NCBI GenBank assembly: GCA_964646625.1
Contig: CAZYHC010000009.1
Location: 1-64,000, forward strand
Length of the DNA stretch: 64,000 nt
Reading direction: 5' to 3'
Origin: DAOULT01 sp964646625
GTDB taxonomy: Bacteria; Chloroflexota; Anaerolineae; CAZYHC01
Of the stretch, positions 51,112 through 58,994 are shown piece by piece (within the stretch, counting starts at the first letter, position 1; the number at the start of each line of letters is the position of its first letter). A program made the position numbers and the translations under genes. The notes under the pieces are model-generated. The model was not told the origin of the DNA. It did not search any database and saw nothing but the letters and a program-made list of their open reading frames with translations.

Positions 51112-51825
51112 ATGAACAAACCGAAGCTGTCCAGCGTGAACAAACCGTACCAGACGAAACAAGAGTGGGTTTACTCCACCTTGAAAGAGGCCATCCTGAG
51201 CTGTGCCTTAGCGCCCGGGGCGCGGCTCAGGATGGACGGTCTCGCCGAACAACTGAAGGTGAGCCGGGTGCCGGTCCGGGAGGCCCTGCTCCAATTGCAA
51301 GTTGAGGGCCTGGTGGACATAACGCCCCACGCGGGGGCTGTGGTTTCCCCTATCTCTCTGGACTCGATCCACGAGCTGTTCGTGATCCTTGAGGAACTGG
51401 AGGTTCTGGCCGGGAGAGTGGTCGCCGAGCGAGCCTCTGCGGAAGAGCTGAAAGGTTTGGAAGATATACTGACAGGTATGGAGGAAGCGATCGCCGCAGG
51501 AGACGTGGAGAGGTGGTCGGAACTTAATACCGAGTTCCATAGAGAGATCAGCCGCCTGAGCGGTATGCCTTTTCTCCAGCAGATCACCGAGAAAGCCCTG
51601 GAGAAGTGGGACCGTATGCGTCGTTACTTCCTGACGGAGGTACTGCATAAACGCACCGCCCAGGCCCAGGAAGAACACCGCCAAATCTATGCGGCCCTGC
51701 AAGGGGGCGAGATAGCGGCTGTCAAGCAGAACATACGAACCCACAACAGGAACGCCCTGAAAGCCTACCTCGCTTATCTATCCGAGGAAGATCGCTCACG
51801 TCCTCAGGGCCGCGATCATACATAA
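51112..51825 (+). CDS. GntR/FadR-family transcriptional regulator
   Basis: The 237-aa regulator has a winged helix (LRMDGLAEQLKVSRVPVREA) and a C-terminal FCD domain with His/acid ligands (ELNTEFHREISRLSG and EEHRQIYAAL). ATG 51112 was preferred; in-frame GTG 51058 lies within the expected early transcript and lacks an RBS. Its own strong promoter precedes it. It likely governs the second sugar cassette (52176 on). Unlike the GntR at 24624, no matching palindrome was found upstream of its neighbour, so the two probably recognise different sites. Confidence 0.9.
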   Translation: MNKPKLSSVNKPYQTKQEWVYSTLKEAILSCALAPGARLRMDGLAEQLKVSRVPVREALLQLQVEGLVDITPHAGAVVSPISLDSIHELFVILEELEVLAGRVVAERASAEELKGLEDILTGMEEAIAAGDVERWSELNTEFHREISRLSGMPFLQQITEKALEKWDRMRRYFLTEVLHKRTAQAQEEHRQIYAALQGGEIAAVKQNIRTHNRNALKAYLAYLSEEDRSRPQGRDHT

Positions 51826-51882
51826 TAGCGGCGCATCTTAGAGCAACGCAGAAGTCCGCCACTTTTGGGAAAAGTCTAAACA

Positions 51883-51929
51883 GGAACAGGAGCTCATTCA
51901 CCTGCCACGGTTCTGTGAGCCCCTGTTCC
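51883..51929 (+). terminator. Hairpin after the second GntR gene
   Basis: GGAACAGGAGCTCA (51883-51896) pairs with TGAGCCCCTGTTCC (51916-51929), 14 positions with one mismatch and a 19-nt loop. It is a probable terminator, although no U-tract follows. Confidence 0.5.
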
Positions 51930-52175
51930 CAGTGTAGCTCAGGGACACTGGATTGGTCCACTGCCCCTCAGCCTGCCCCCATTATGCCACAAACAGGCCG
52001 GAAGCGCAAACCGAGACCAAGATGACTCGTGCCCCTGACGCCAGGGAGGAGGTGAAGCAAGAAAAATAGTAGTGAATCTGGCAAGGTGACGATGTCCGCT
52101 GGGGGCTTCGCGTCCCCGCGGCGCAGCTAGCGGATTAAAATAATTTATGAGCAGATCAACTGAAGGAGGAAGAAA
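51930..52175. other. Leader region of the second sugar operon
   Basis: The stretch up to ATG 52176 has no reading frame of note. A TAAAAT at 52136-52141 lacks a good -35, so the operon promoter is not identified. A strong RBS (AAGGAGGAAG) precedes the next gene. Confidence 0.5.
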
Positions 52176-53537
52176 ATGTCTGCAAAGGAGAGACAAAAGT
52201 TAACCCGCCGGGACTTTCTTAAGGTCGCAGGCGGAGTGGCGGGCGGCGCGTTGCTGGCCGCCCGGTATCCGATGGTGACGGCGGCCCAAGAGGCGGCGAC
52301 GTTGAAGCTCTGGGTTACCGACCGCCGCACCATCAACAACATGACCAGGAACTTCATGATGCCGGAGTTCATGGGCCGCCATCCGCACATCACGGTCGAA
52401 TGTGAGTTCTTGCCCGAACAGGAGCTGATGACCAAGCTCAACACCACCGCTATGGCCGGCACCCCCCCTGACATCGCCAGCATAGACGAGCAATCGATGC
52501 ACATCCTCATCACCCAGGAACTTTTGCAGCCCATCCCCGACGATCTGATCGACGTCCCGCAGGAGATGGGCGCCCGGATAGGCGACTGGTACAAGCTGCC
52601 CGTCGGCGACCCCAACGGGAAGTACTACGTTCTGCCCAATGGAACGATGACCAGCGGCATCTACTACAACGAGGAACTCCTCGAGCAGAATGGCTACACC
52701 TGGGAGGACATCCCCAATAAGTGGGAGGACTTCATCAAGTGGGCTCAGGAGCTAACCATCTGGGAGGGCGACGAGGTCAAGCAAACAGGCTTTGCCTTCA
52801 ACAAGCAGGAGTACGCCGTGCAGCAGAGCGCCATGTACCAGCAGGGCGGCTTCTTCTTCAAGAACGGCCAGGAAGTGGCTATCAGGGATGAGGTGGTCCT
52901 GGACAGCTACCAGTTCATGCTGGACTTCTACGACAAATACAAACTGGACAGCCGCACCAGCCCGCTGTGCCGCGATCTCTTTACCCTGGGCCAGGCGGTG
53001 ACCTGCTGCTCGTGGACGTGGTGGAACGGGTTCCTTATAGACCAGTTCCCCCAACTCAAGTGGGGCACGGTGCCCTGGCCGACCTTCACAGGGGAGCCCC
53101 CCTACACCCGCGCCTCTGACGACGTGGGCTTCGTGGTAACTACCCAGTCCGAGGACGCCAACCACCTCGACGCCGTCTGGAAATTGTGGCGCTTCCTGGT
53201 GGGGACTGACTACCAGCGGCAGTATTGCGTGCTCCGCGGCGTTCAGCCCGCGCTCCTCCCTTTGCGGGGAGAGGAGATGTTCACCGAAAAGAATCCCCAA
53301 TGGCGGGCGGTAGCCCTCACCATGCAGCCGGGCAACTACGTCACCGACGGCGTCTTTGCCCAGGAGTTGGACGACATGATCAAGGCCTCCTATAGCGCCG
53401 TTCTCGAAGGAAAGCCCATCAAAGAGGCGATAGAGGAGGTCGCCGCGCAGATGGAGCAGGTTATGCCCACCATCGAGCAACCGCTGCTCTGGGGTAAGGA
53501 GGGCTGGGAAGCCCATCCCGAGTGGAGACAGATGTAG
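52176..53537 (+). CDS. Carbohydrate ABC transporter substrate-binding protein (Tat-exported), second copy
   Basis: The 453-aa protein has a twin-arginine signal (TRRDFLKVAGGVAGGALLA) and the same mature-domain blocks as the protein at 25080 (DRRTIN, DVPQEMGARIGDWYK, KWEDFIKWA, YQRQYCVLRGVQP). The two are clearly paralogs and probably bind related sugars. RBS AAGGAGGA precedes ATG 52176. A 15-bp hairpin follows. Next come a permease, a deleted oxidoreductase gene and a second permease. No ATPase is encoded in the locus. Confidence 0.88.
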   Translation: MSAKERQKLTRRDFLKVAGGVAGGALLAARYPMVTAAQEAATLKLWVTDRRTINNMTRNFMMPEFMGRHPHITVECEFLPEQELMTKLNTTAMAGTPPDIASIDEQSMHILITQELLQPIPDDLIDVPQEMGARIGDWYKLPVGDPNGKYYVLPNGTMTSGIYYNEELLEQNGYTWEDIPNKWEDFIKWAQELTIWEGDEVKQTGFAFNKQEYAVQQSAMYQQGGFFFKNGQEVAIRDEVVLDSYQFMLDFYDKYKLDSRTSPLCRDLFTLGQAVTCCSWTWWNGFLIDQFPQLKWGTVPWPTFTGEPPYTRASDDVGFVVTTQSEDANHLDAVWKLWRFLVGTDYQRQYCVLRGVQPALLPLRGEEMFTEKNPQWRAVALTMQPGNYVTDGVFAQELDDMIKASYSAVLEGKPIKEAIEEVAAQMEQVMPTIEQPLLWGKEGWEAHPEWRQM

Positions 53538-53542
53538 CACTA

Positions 53543-53581
53543 CAGGGTGGGGTGGTGCCGCACAGACACCGCCCCACCCTG
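53543..53581 (+). terminator. Intercistronic hairpin after second binding-protein gene
   Basis: CAGGGTGGGGTGGTG (53543-53557) pairs with CACCGCCCCACCCTG (53567-53581), a 15-bp stem with one U-G pair and a 9-nt loop. It sits 5 bp after the stop, as at the two other binding-protein genes. Confidence 0.75.
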
Positions 53582-53650
53582 CATTGTGAAGCCTGGTTGA
53601 AGTTGCGTAATCCTGGTGGCGCGTGATGCCGACCGCGAAAGGAGCCTGAC

Positions 53651-54562
53651 ATGCAGGACCAGAGCTTTTTCCCCAAGGACAAGACCGCAATGGTGGTGTT
53701 GCTCATGGCTGCCGTCTTTTTTACCCTGGTGAGATTGTACCCGATCGCTGACGTGCTGGTTCTAAGCCTTCAGCACAAGGTCGGTGCCCAGCAATACTGG
53801 GTGGGTCTGGAGAATTTCCGCACCCTCTTCAAAGATTCGATATTTCTCAAATCCGTCTGGAACTCTTTTCGCTACACGGCGATGGCCGTGCCCAGCGTCA
53901 TAGTGGTGGGTTTGACCCTGGCCCTGCTGGTGAACGGCGTCAGGAACACCCTCTGGCGCGGCGCTTTCACCACCTCCTTCTTTCTGGCCTACGTGGTGCC
54001 TTTGGTGGCGGTAGCCGTGATGTGGCGCTACATGTACCTGCCCGGGCGCATGGGGCTTTTCAACGCCATCCTCGGCATCGTCGGCCTGGGCCCCATCAGG
54101 TGGCTGGACAGCCCCAAGACCGCCTTGCTGTCGCTGGCTATCGTAAGAGTCTGGAAATACTCCGGCTACGCCATGGTGCTCTTTCTGGCAGGCTTGCAGG
54201 CCATTCCAGAAACTTTTTACGAAGCAGCCCTGATCGATGGCGCCAGTTGGTGGCAGAGGTTCCGGCACATCACCCTGCCTCTCCTGACCCCGACCACCCT
54301 TTTCGTTACGATGGTCAGCATCCTCAGCGCCTTCATGATGTTCACCGAGGTCTACGTTATGACCGGCGGGATGGTGACGGCGGCCGAGGTGCGCGGCGGC
54401 CCCCAATACTCCACCACCACCATGGTCTTCAACATCTATTCTACCGCCTTCGAACATTTCAAGATGGGGTACGCCAGCGCCATGACCGTCATCCTGCTGA
54501 TTATCATGGTGATCGTGAGTGTCATTCAGTTCAGGTACTTGCGTCCCACCTGGGAGTACTAA
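53651..54562 (+). CDS. Sugar ABC transporter permease (MalF/UgpA-like), second copy
   Basis: The 303-aa protein has six hydrophobic segments and the EAA loop (YEAALIDGASWWQRFRHITL). It shares FFPKDK/FFPKNK starts and VGLENFRTLF/VGLENYRKLF with the permease at 26520. RBS GAAAGGAG precedes ATG 53651. Its partner permease is displaced by the pseudogene at 54574 to 54995. Confidence 0.9.
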   Translation: MQDQSFFPKDKTAMVVLLMAAVFFTLVRLYPIADVLVLSLQHKVGAQQYWVGLENFRTLFKDSIFLKSVWNSFRYTAMAVPSVIVVGLTLALLVNGVRNTLWRGAFTTSFFLAYVVPLVAVAVMWRYMYLPGRMGLFNAILGIVGLGPIRWLDSPKTALLSLAIVRVWKYSGYAMVLFLAGLQAIPETFYEAALIDGASWWQRFRHITLPLLTPTTLFVTMVSILSAFMMFTEVYVMTGGMVTAAEVRGGPQYSTTTMVFNIYSTAFEHFKMGYASAMTVILLIIMVIVSVIQFRYLRPTWEY

Positions 54563-54573
54563 AGGGAGCTACC

Positions 54574-54965
54574 TTGATCAACATTGGCGTCATCGGCTTT
54601 GGCCGCATGGGCCAGTTCATGGCCGGGTTGTTCAATCAAATAGAAGGAGTGAGCGTGGCCGGCGTGGCCGAAATCGCGGCGGCCAACATCCGGGCCGCCG
54701 AAGCTCACGGCCTTCCCGTGTACACCGACTACCGCGCCCTGCTCGACCAACCCCTGGCAGGGGTGTACGTCGCCACGCCCAACGCGCGGCACAAGGAGAA
54801 CGTGCCAGCGAGCACGGCGCCGAGCAGGCCGTGGCCCGGCACTTTGTGGCCGTGGTGCGGGGCCAGGAGCAGCCCCGAGTGGGCCTGCCAGCGGGGCGAT
54901 ACGCCTTGAAAGTGGTGCTGGCCCTGCTTGAGTCGGCGGAAACGGGAGCGGCGGTCAAACTCTAA
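54574..54965 (+). pseudogene. Internally deleted Gfo/Idh/MocA oxidoreductase
   Basis: From TTG 54574 the frame gives a perfect N-terminal Rossmann start (INIGVIGFGRMGQFMAGLF) up to GVYVATPNARHKENV. Just after 54802 it leaves the family. From 54810, in the +2 frame, the family C-terminus resumes (FVAVVRGQEQPRVGLPAG, then VVLALLESAETGAAVKL, stop at 54965). Most of the catalytic middle is missing, with a frame shift at the join, so it is a deletion pseudogene. AAGGGAG precedes the TTG, so a short peptide may still be made. Confidence 0.8.
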
Positions 54966-54994
54966 ATCTCTCAGAGATCTGAGGAGGTGCCAGG

Positions 54995-55915
54995 ATGAAA
55001 GATCCAAAACTTATGGCAGGACGTGCCGGAAAAGATTCGACCTGGACGGAGGCTCTGCCCAACCGCATGGGGGTCAGGGCGCAGAGAAGAATGGAGAGGC
55101 TCCTTCTCTACCTGGTATTGATCGTGGTGGGGGCGATCTTTTTTCTCCCCTTTTACTGGGTGATCACGGCCTCGATCAAAACCAGCGCCGAGTTAAATCG
55201 CATGCCACCTACCTGGTGGCCCCACACCTTTACTCTGGAGCACTATCCCCAGGCCCTCACCCTGGAGTTCGGCCGCTACTTCCTGAACTCGTTCATTTAC
55301 GCCATCGCCACCACGATCATCGTGGCCGTGACCAGCACTCTGCTGGGCTTTATCTTAACCAAATTCCCCTCCAGGTTCGGAGAAATCTTCTTCTTAGCCA
55401 TCATCGCCAGCATGGCCGTGCCTTTCGATTTATACGTGGTGCCTCTCTTCATGTTGCTTCTCCGCATTCAGAAAGCCACCGCCTTTCCCATGTTGAACAC
55501 CTACTGGGGGATGGTTTTCCCCTGGCTGGTCTACCCCTTCGGCACGTTTCTGATGCGGCAGGCGATGCTCAGCGTCCCCAACGAGTTGCTCGATGCGGCC
55601 CGGATCGACGGCGCCTCCACCCTGCGCACTTTCTGGCAGATCGTGTTTCCTCTGGTCAGGCCCAACGTGGCCGCGCTGTCCATCTTCGTTTTCATCTGGC
55701 GCTACGACGAGATTTTGTGGCCGCTGGTGGTGGCTTTGGAAAGCAAAATGTACCCCGTCTCGGTGGGCCTGGTGGAGTACATCGGGGAATACTTCATCGA
55801 ATACGGACAGTTCACAGCCGCCTCGGTCATCTCCATCATCCCTGTCTTCGTGATATACATCCTGCTCCAGCGATACATCATCCAGGGCATCGCCATGACA
55901 GGCATGAAAGGATAA
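54995..55915 (+). CDS. Sugar ABC transporter permease (MalG/UgpE-like), second copy
   Basis: The 306-aa protein has six spans and the EAA loop (LLDAARIDGASTLRTFWQIV). It shares PPTWWPHTFTLEH and GMVFPWLVYPFGTFLMRQAM-type blocks with the permease at 27447. GAGGAGGTGC precedes ATG 54995. It works with the permease at 53651. An oxidoreductase gene follows after 9 bp. Confidence 0.9.
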   Translation: MKDPKLMAGRAGKDSTWTEALPNRMGVRAQRRMERLLLYLVLIVVGAIFFLPFYWVITASIKTSAELNRMPPTWWPHTFTLEHYPQALTLEFGRYFLNSFIYAIATTIIVAVTSTLLGFILTKFPSRFGEIFFLAIIASMAVPFDLYVVPLFMLLLRIQKATAFPMLNTYWGMVFPWLVYPFGTFLMRQAMLSVPNELLDAARIDGASTLRTFWQIVFPLVRPNVAALSIFVFIWRYDEILWPLVVALESKMYPVSVGLVEYIGEYFIEYGQFTAASVISIIPVFVIYILLQRYIIQGIAMTGMKG

Positions 55916-55924
55916 GCACGAACT

Positions 55925-56917
55925 ATGACCAGGAAGGTCAAGATCGGGCTGGTGGGCGTCGGCCCCGGCAGCATCGCCCAACGGGTGCACATCCCCAGCC
56001 TGAGAAGGATCCCGGAGGCCGATCTCGTGGCCGTAGCCAGCCGGTCGGGCACGGACGTCGGCCAGCCAGTCAGGATGTACACCGACTGGGCGGAGATGCT
56101 CGATAGCGAGCGGCTCGACCTGGTGTACGTGATGACGCCCACCGTCGCCCATCCGCCTGCGGTGCTGGCCGCCCTGGAGCGGGGCATCCACGTCGTGTGT
56201 GAGAAGCCCCCGGCCCTGACCGTGGCCGAGACCAGGGCCATGGTCGAAGCGGCCCAAGGGCGGGGATTCAACCTGCTTTTCTGCTTCAACCGTCGTTTCG
56301 CCCCCACCTACGTGCGATTGAAGCGGCTCGCCGACGAACGCGGCGGCCACACCCTGATCCTGGCAAAGACCCGAGGCCAGACCGAGGAAATCACCCCGCA
56401 GACGATGGCGGCGGCGAACAAGCGTTGGGAGGAGCAGGCCGCCCGCGAGGGAGGGCCTATCTTCGAGTTCGTGCCTCACCTCTTCGACCTGGCGCTGTGG
56501 ATCAATGGCCCGGTCTCGGCCCACACCTTTTCCGTTCGCCAGTTGTATGGAAGCTCGGTCAACCTCAGCGCCCTGGGCTGCCTGGAGCACGAGAACGGGG
56601 CGCGATCGGTGGTGGTGTACGAGGAGATTTCCGGGCGCGGCACCGAGCGGGTGACGCTCTACGGGCCTGCCCTCACTGCCGAAGCCACGGGAGGGATGTT
56701 CGCCCTCAACCAGTTGCGGGTGGACGACCGGGGCCAGGCAGTCGTGTACCCCAGCCCGGAGGACCGCCTGGAGTACAGCGGTTTCCTCCAGATGTCGCAG
56801 CACGTTGTCCGGTGTGTGGCCCAGGGCCGGGCAGTAGACTTCGATCCAGCGGAGGCCATCGAAGCCGTGCGGCTGGCGTTGGCCTTCGACGCCCCCCAGC
56901 CCGAAAGATCAGATTAA
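55925..56917 (+). CDS. Gfo/Idh/MocA-family NAD(P)-dependent oxidoreductase
   Basis: The 330-aa protein has a Rossmann start (IGLVGVGPGSIAQRVHIPSL), the catalytic EKP motif (HVVCEKPPALT) and a C-terminal alpha/beta domain with FEFVPHLFDLALW. Members oxidise or epimerise sugars and inositols at the cytoplasmic NAD site. It belongs to the second sugar operon, 9 bp after the permease. The substrate is probably the imported sugar or a derivative. Confidence 0.9.
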   Translation: MTRKVKIGLVGVGPGSIAQRVHIPSLRRIPEADLVAVASRSGTDVGQPVRMYTDWAEMLDSERLDLVYVMTPTVAHPPAVLAALERGIHVVCEKPPALTVAETRAMVEAAQGRGFNLLFCFNRRFAPTYVRLKRLADERGGHTLILAKTRGQTEEITPQTMAAANKRWEEQAAREGGPIFEFVPHLFDLALWINGPVSAHTFSVRQLYGSSVNLSALGCLEHENGARSVVVYEEISGRGTERVTLYGPALTAEATGGMFALNQLRVDDRGQAVVYPSPEDRLEYSGFLQMSQHVVRCVAQGRAVDFDPAEAIEAVRLALAFDAPQPERSD

Positions 56918-56929
56918 AGGAGCGAGATC

Positions 56930-57823
56930 ATGAAAATTGCCTGCTGCTGGTTGTATGCCATCACCAGGTACGGCTACCCGCCCAGCATTCCCGATACCTT
57001 CCGCGTTTTGGAGGAAATGGCGGCGCTCGGGTTCCAGTACGTCGAACTGGAGGGCGTGGGAGAGGCCAACACGCGGGCCATGGCCGAGGCCCGCCGCGAG
57101 CTTAAACAGCGCGGCGACGACCTGGGGCTGCGGGTGATCAACTTCTGCCCTATCCTGCCCGGGGCGGTCAGCCTCGACCCGGCCACCCGGCAGCAGGCCC
57201 TCGACCTCTTCAAGCTGAGCGTCGAGGTGGCAAACGACCTGGGCTGCGAGCTGGTCCAGATCGATAGCTTCACCCCGCCCCTGACCTTCATCGGCGAGAC
57301 CCCGTACAAGGAGGCCATCCGCCACGGCCAGCAGTTCCGCGTGCAGGTCGATCCTGCCTTCCGCTGGGAGGAACAATGGGAAGCGTTGGTGGACAGCACC
57401 CGCCGCTGCGCGGCCATCGCCCGCCAGGCCAACCTGCGTCTATGCATGGAGCCCCGCGTCGGGGAGCTCATCAGCAACACCGACGCCATGTTGCGCCTGA
57501 TGGACGCCGTGGATGACGACAATTTCTTCGCCGTATTGGACACCGGCCACCAACACGCCCAGAAGGAGATCCTGCCCCTGTCGGTGGAGAAGCTGGGCCG
57601 CCGCATCGTTTACCTTCACGTCTCCGACAACGACGGGCGGACCAACGAGCATCGGGAACTGGGGCAGGGCACGGTGGACTGGGAGGGGGTGTTCACGGCG
57701 CTCAAGAAACACGCCTTCGATGGCTACGTGGGCGTAGATATCGGCAGGGTGGAGGATTTGGACGGAGCCTATCGCCGCTCCAAAGCTTTTCTCGAAGACC
57801 TGTCCGCACGCCTCGGCCTCTGA
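56930..57823 (+). CDS. Sugar phosphate isomerase/epimerase (TIM barrel, AP-endonuclease-2 fold)
   Basis: The 297-aa protein resembles IolE/IolI and xylose-isomerase-like TIM barrels. Metal ligands are likely among E in ALGFQYVELEGVG, E in LCMEPRVGE, D in VLDTGHQHAQ, H in LHVSDND and the following acidic residues. It would isomerise or epimerise the keto sugar made by the neighbouring dehydrogenase. GGAG precedes ATG 56930. A partial MITE-like repeat lies after its stop. Confidence 0.88.
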   Translation: MKIACCWLYAITRYGYPPSIPDTFRVLEEMAALGFQYVELEGVGEANTRAMAEARRELKQRGDDLGLRVINFCPILPGAVSLDPATRQQALDLFKLSVEVANDLGCELVQIDSFTPPLTFIGETPYKEAIRHGQQFRVQVDPAFRWEEQWEALVDSTRRCAAIARQANLRLCMEPRVGELISNTDAMLRLMDAVDDDNFFAVLDTGHQHAQKEILPLSVEKLGRRIVYLHVSDNDGRTNEHRELGQGTVDWEGVFTALKKHAFDGYVGVDIGRVEDLDGAYRRSKAFLEDLSARLGL

Positions 57824-57828
57824 CTTTG

Positions 57829-57865
57829 CAATTGCTCCAGCCCCCGTCCCGGGGGCGGTGATCGT
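57829..57865 (+). repeat. Partial copy of MITE-like repeat (internal part)
   Basis: CAATTGCTCCAGCCCCCGTC followed by CCGGGGGCGGTGATCGT matches 24729-24765 except for one base change and one missing C. Neither end of the element is present. It lies between the isomerase and the DJ-1/PfpI gene, just before that gene's RBS. Confidence 0.6.
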
Positions 57866-57897
57866 AACCGCCGATAAACAAGGAGGCATTTTTCATC

Positions 57898-58968
57898 ATG
57901 GAACAAAAAGCATTAGAGAGAAAGACGGTAGCCATCCTGGTGGCGGACAATTTTCACGTACTGGAAACTTTTTACCCCTATTTCCGCCTGAAGGAGGAAG
58001 GGGCGGGCGTCTTTTTCGTCGGCGGCCAGGCTGGCGCGGTTTATAGGGATTCCGGTGGGGAACCGCTAACCGCTAATCTTTCCGTCGAGGAAGCCCTTTC
58101 TGTAAAGTTTGACTTAATTCACTGCCCCGGAGGCTTTGCCCCGCTTGCCATGCGGGCCAATCAAGTCATGCTGGAACTGGCCCGCACTCATTTTAAGAGG
58201 GGCGGTCTTTTCACCACTATCTGTCATGGGGCCTCCTTCCTGGTTTCTATGGGCATCCTGAAGGGAAAGAAGGCCACCTGCTACAAAACTCTGATAGACG
58301 ATGTGGTAAATGCCGGGGCGGAATATGTAGACGATGCTCCTGTCATCGATGGCAACCTCATTACCGGGCGGACTCCGGCAGACCTGCCCGTGTTTATGGA
58401 AGCGGTGGTAGCGGCCCTGAAAGGAGGACGACCATCCAACACCGAGCTGGCCGGTAAAAAAGCGGCCGTTTTGGTGGAAAGGCGCTATCAGGTTCACCAG
58501 GTCTGGTATTCTTATTTTCGGCTGAAATCTAAACGCGTGGACACCGTTTTTATTGGGCCTGACGAGGAAGAGACGATTTTCAGTCGGTATAGCAAATATT
58601 CCCTTACCCCGGATTTAACCATTTCCGCTGCCGCTTCCCACCTCTACGATGCGGTCGTCGTTACGGGAGACTGGGCCGCAGACAGGATGAGAATTGAACT
58701 CCCGTTCGTTAATTTCCTGAAAAATCATCATGATAAAGGCAAGATAGTGGCCTCCATCGCCGAAGGCCACAGCGTTCTCATTTCCGCTGGCCTGTTATCG
58801 GGCCGAAAAGTGGCCTCTCTCCCGGAAATGCGTCTGGACGTGGAGAACGCCGGAGCCACGTGGGTCGGCCCAGTCACCGCGGTGGACGGCAACGTGGTAA
58901 CCGCAGGCGGTACTTTGACCCTTCCCCAATTCTTACCAGAGCTTATCACGAAGATAGAGAAGGGATAA
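57898..58968 (+). CDS. Tandem DJ-1/PfpI-domain protein
   Basis: The 356-aa protein has two DJ-1/PfpI (class-I glutamine-amidotransferase-like) domains, about 8-175 and 185-355. The first keeps the nucleophile elbow with C109-H110 (TTICHGASF). In the second the same place reads SIAEGHSVL, so the nucleophile Cys is A288 and the His is E289. Each domain has the GKK/GRK and DVVNAGAEYV/DVENAGATWV pieces. The first may act as a glyoxalase, deglycase, hydratase or protease-like enzyme, and the second is probably structural. AAGGAGGCA precedes ATG 57898. Confidence 0.85.
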   Translation: MEQKALERKTVAILVADNFHVLETFYPYFRLKEEGAGVFFVGGQAGAVYRDSGGEPLTANLSVEEALSVKFDLIHCPGGFAPLAMRANQVMLELARTHFKRGGLFTTICHGASFLVSMGILKGKKATCYKTLIDDVVNAGAEYVDDAPVIDGNLITGRTPADLPVFMEAVVAALKGGRPSNTELAGKKAAVLVERRYQVHQVWYSYFRLKSKRVDTVFIGPDEEETIFSRYSKYSLTPDLTISAAASHLYDAVVVTGDWAADRMRIELPFVNFLKNHHDKGKIVASIAEGHSVLISAGLLSGRKVASLPEMRLDVENAGATWVGPVTAVDGNVVTAGGTLTLPQFLPELITKIEKG

Positions 58969-58994
58969 TTATTGACTCGTACAAAGGATTGTCT

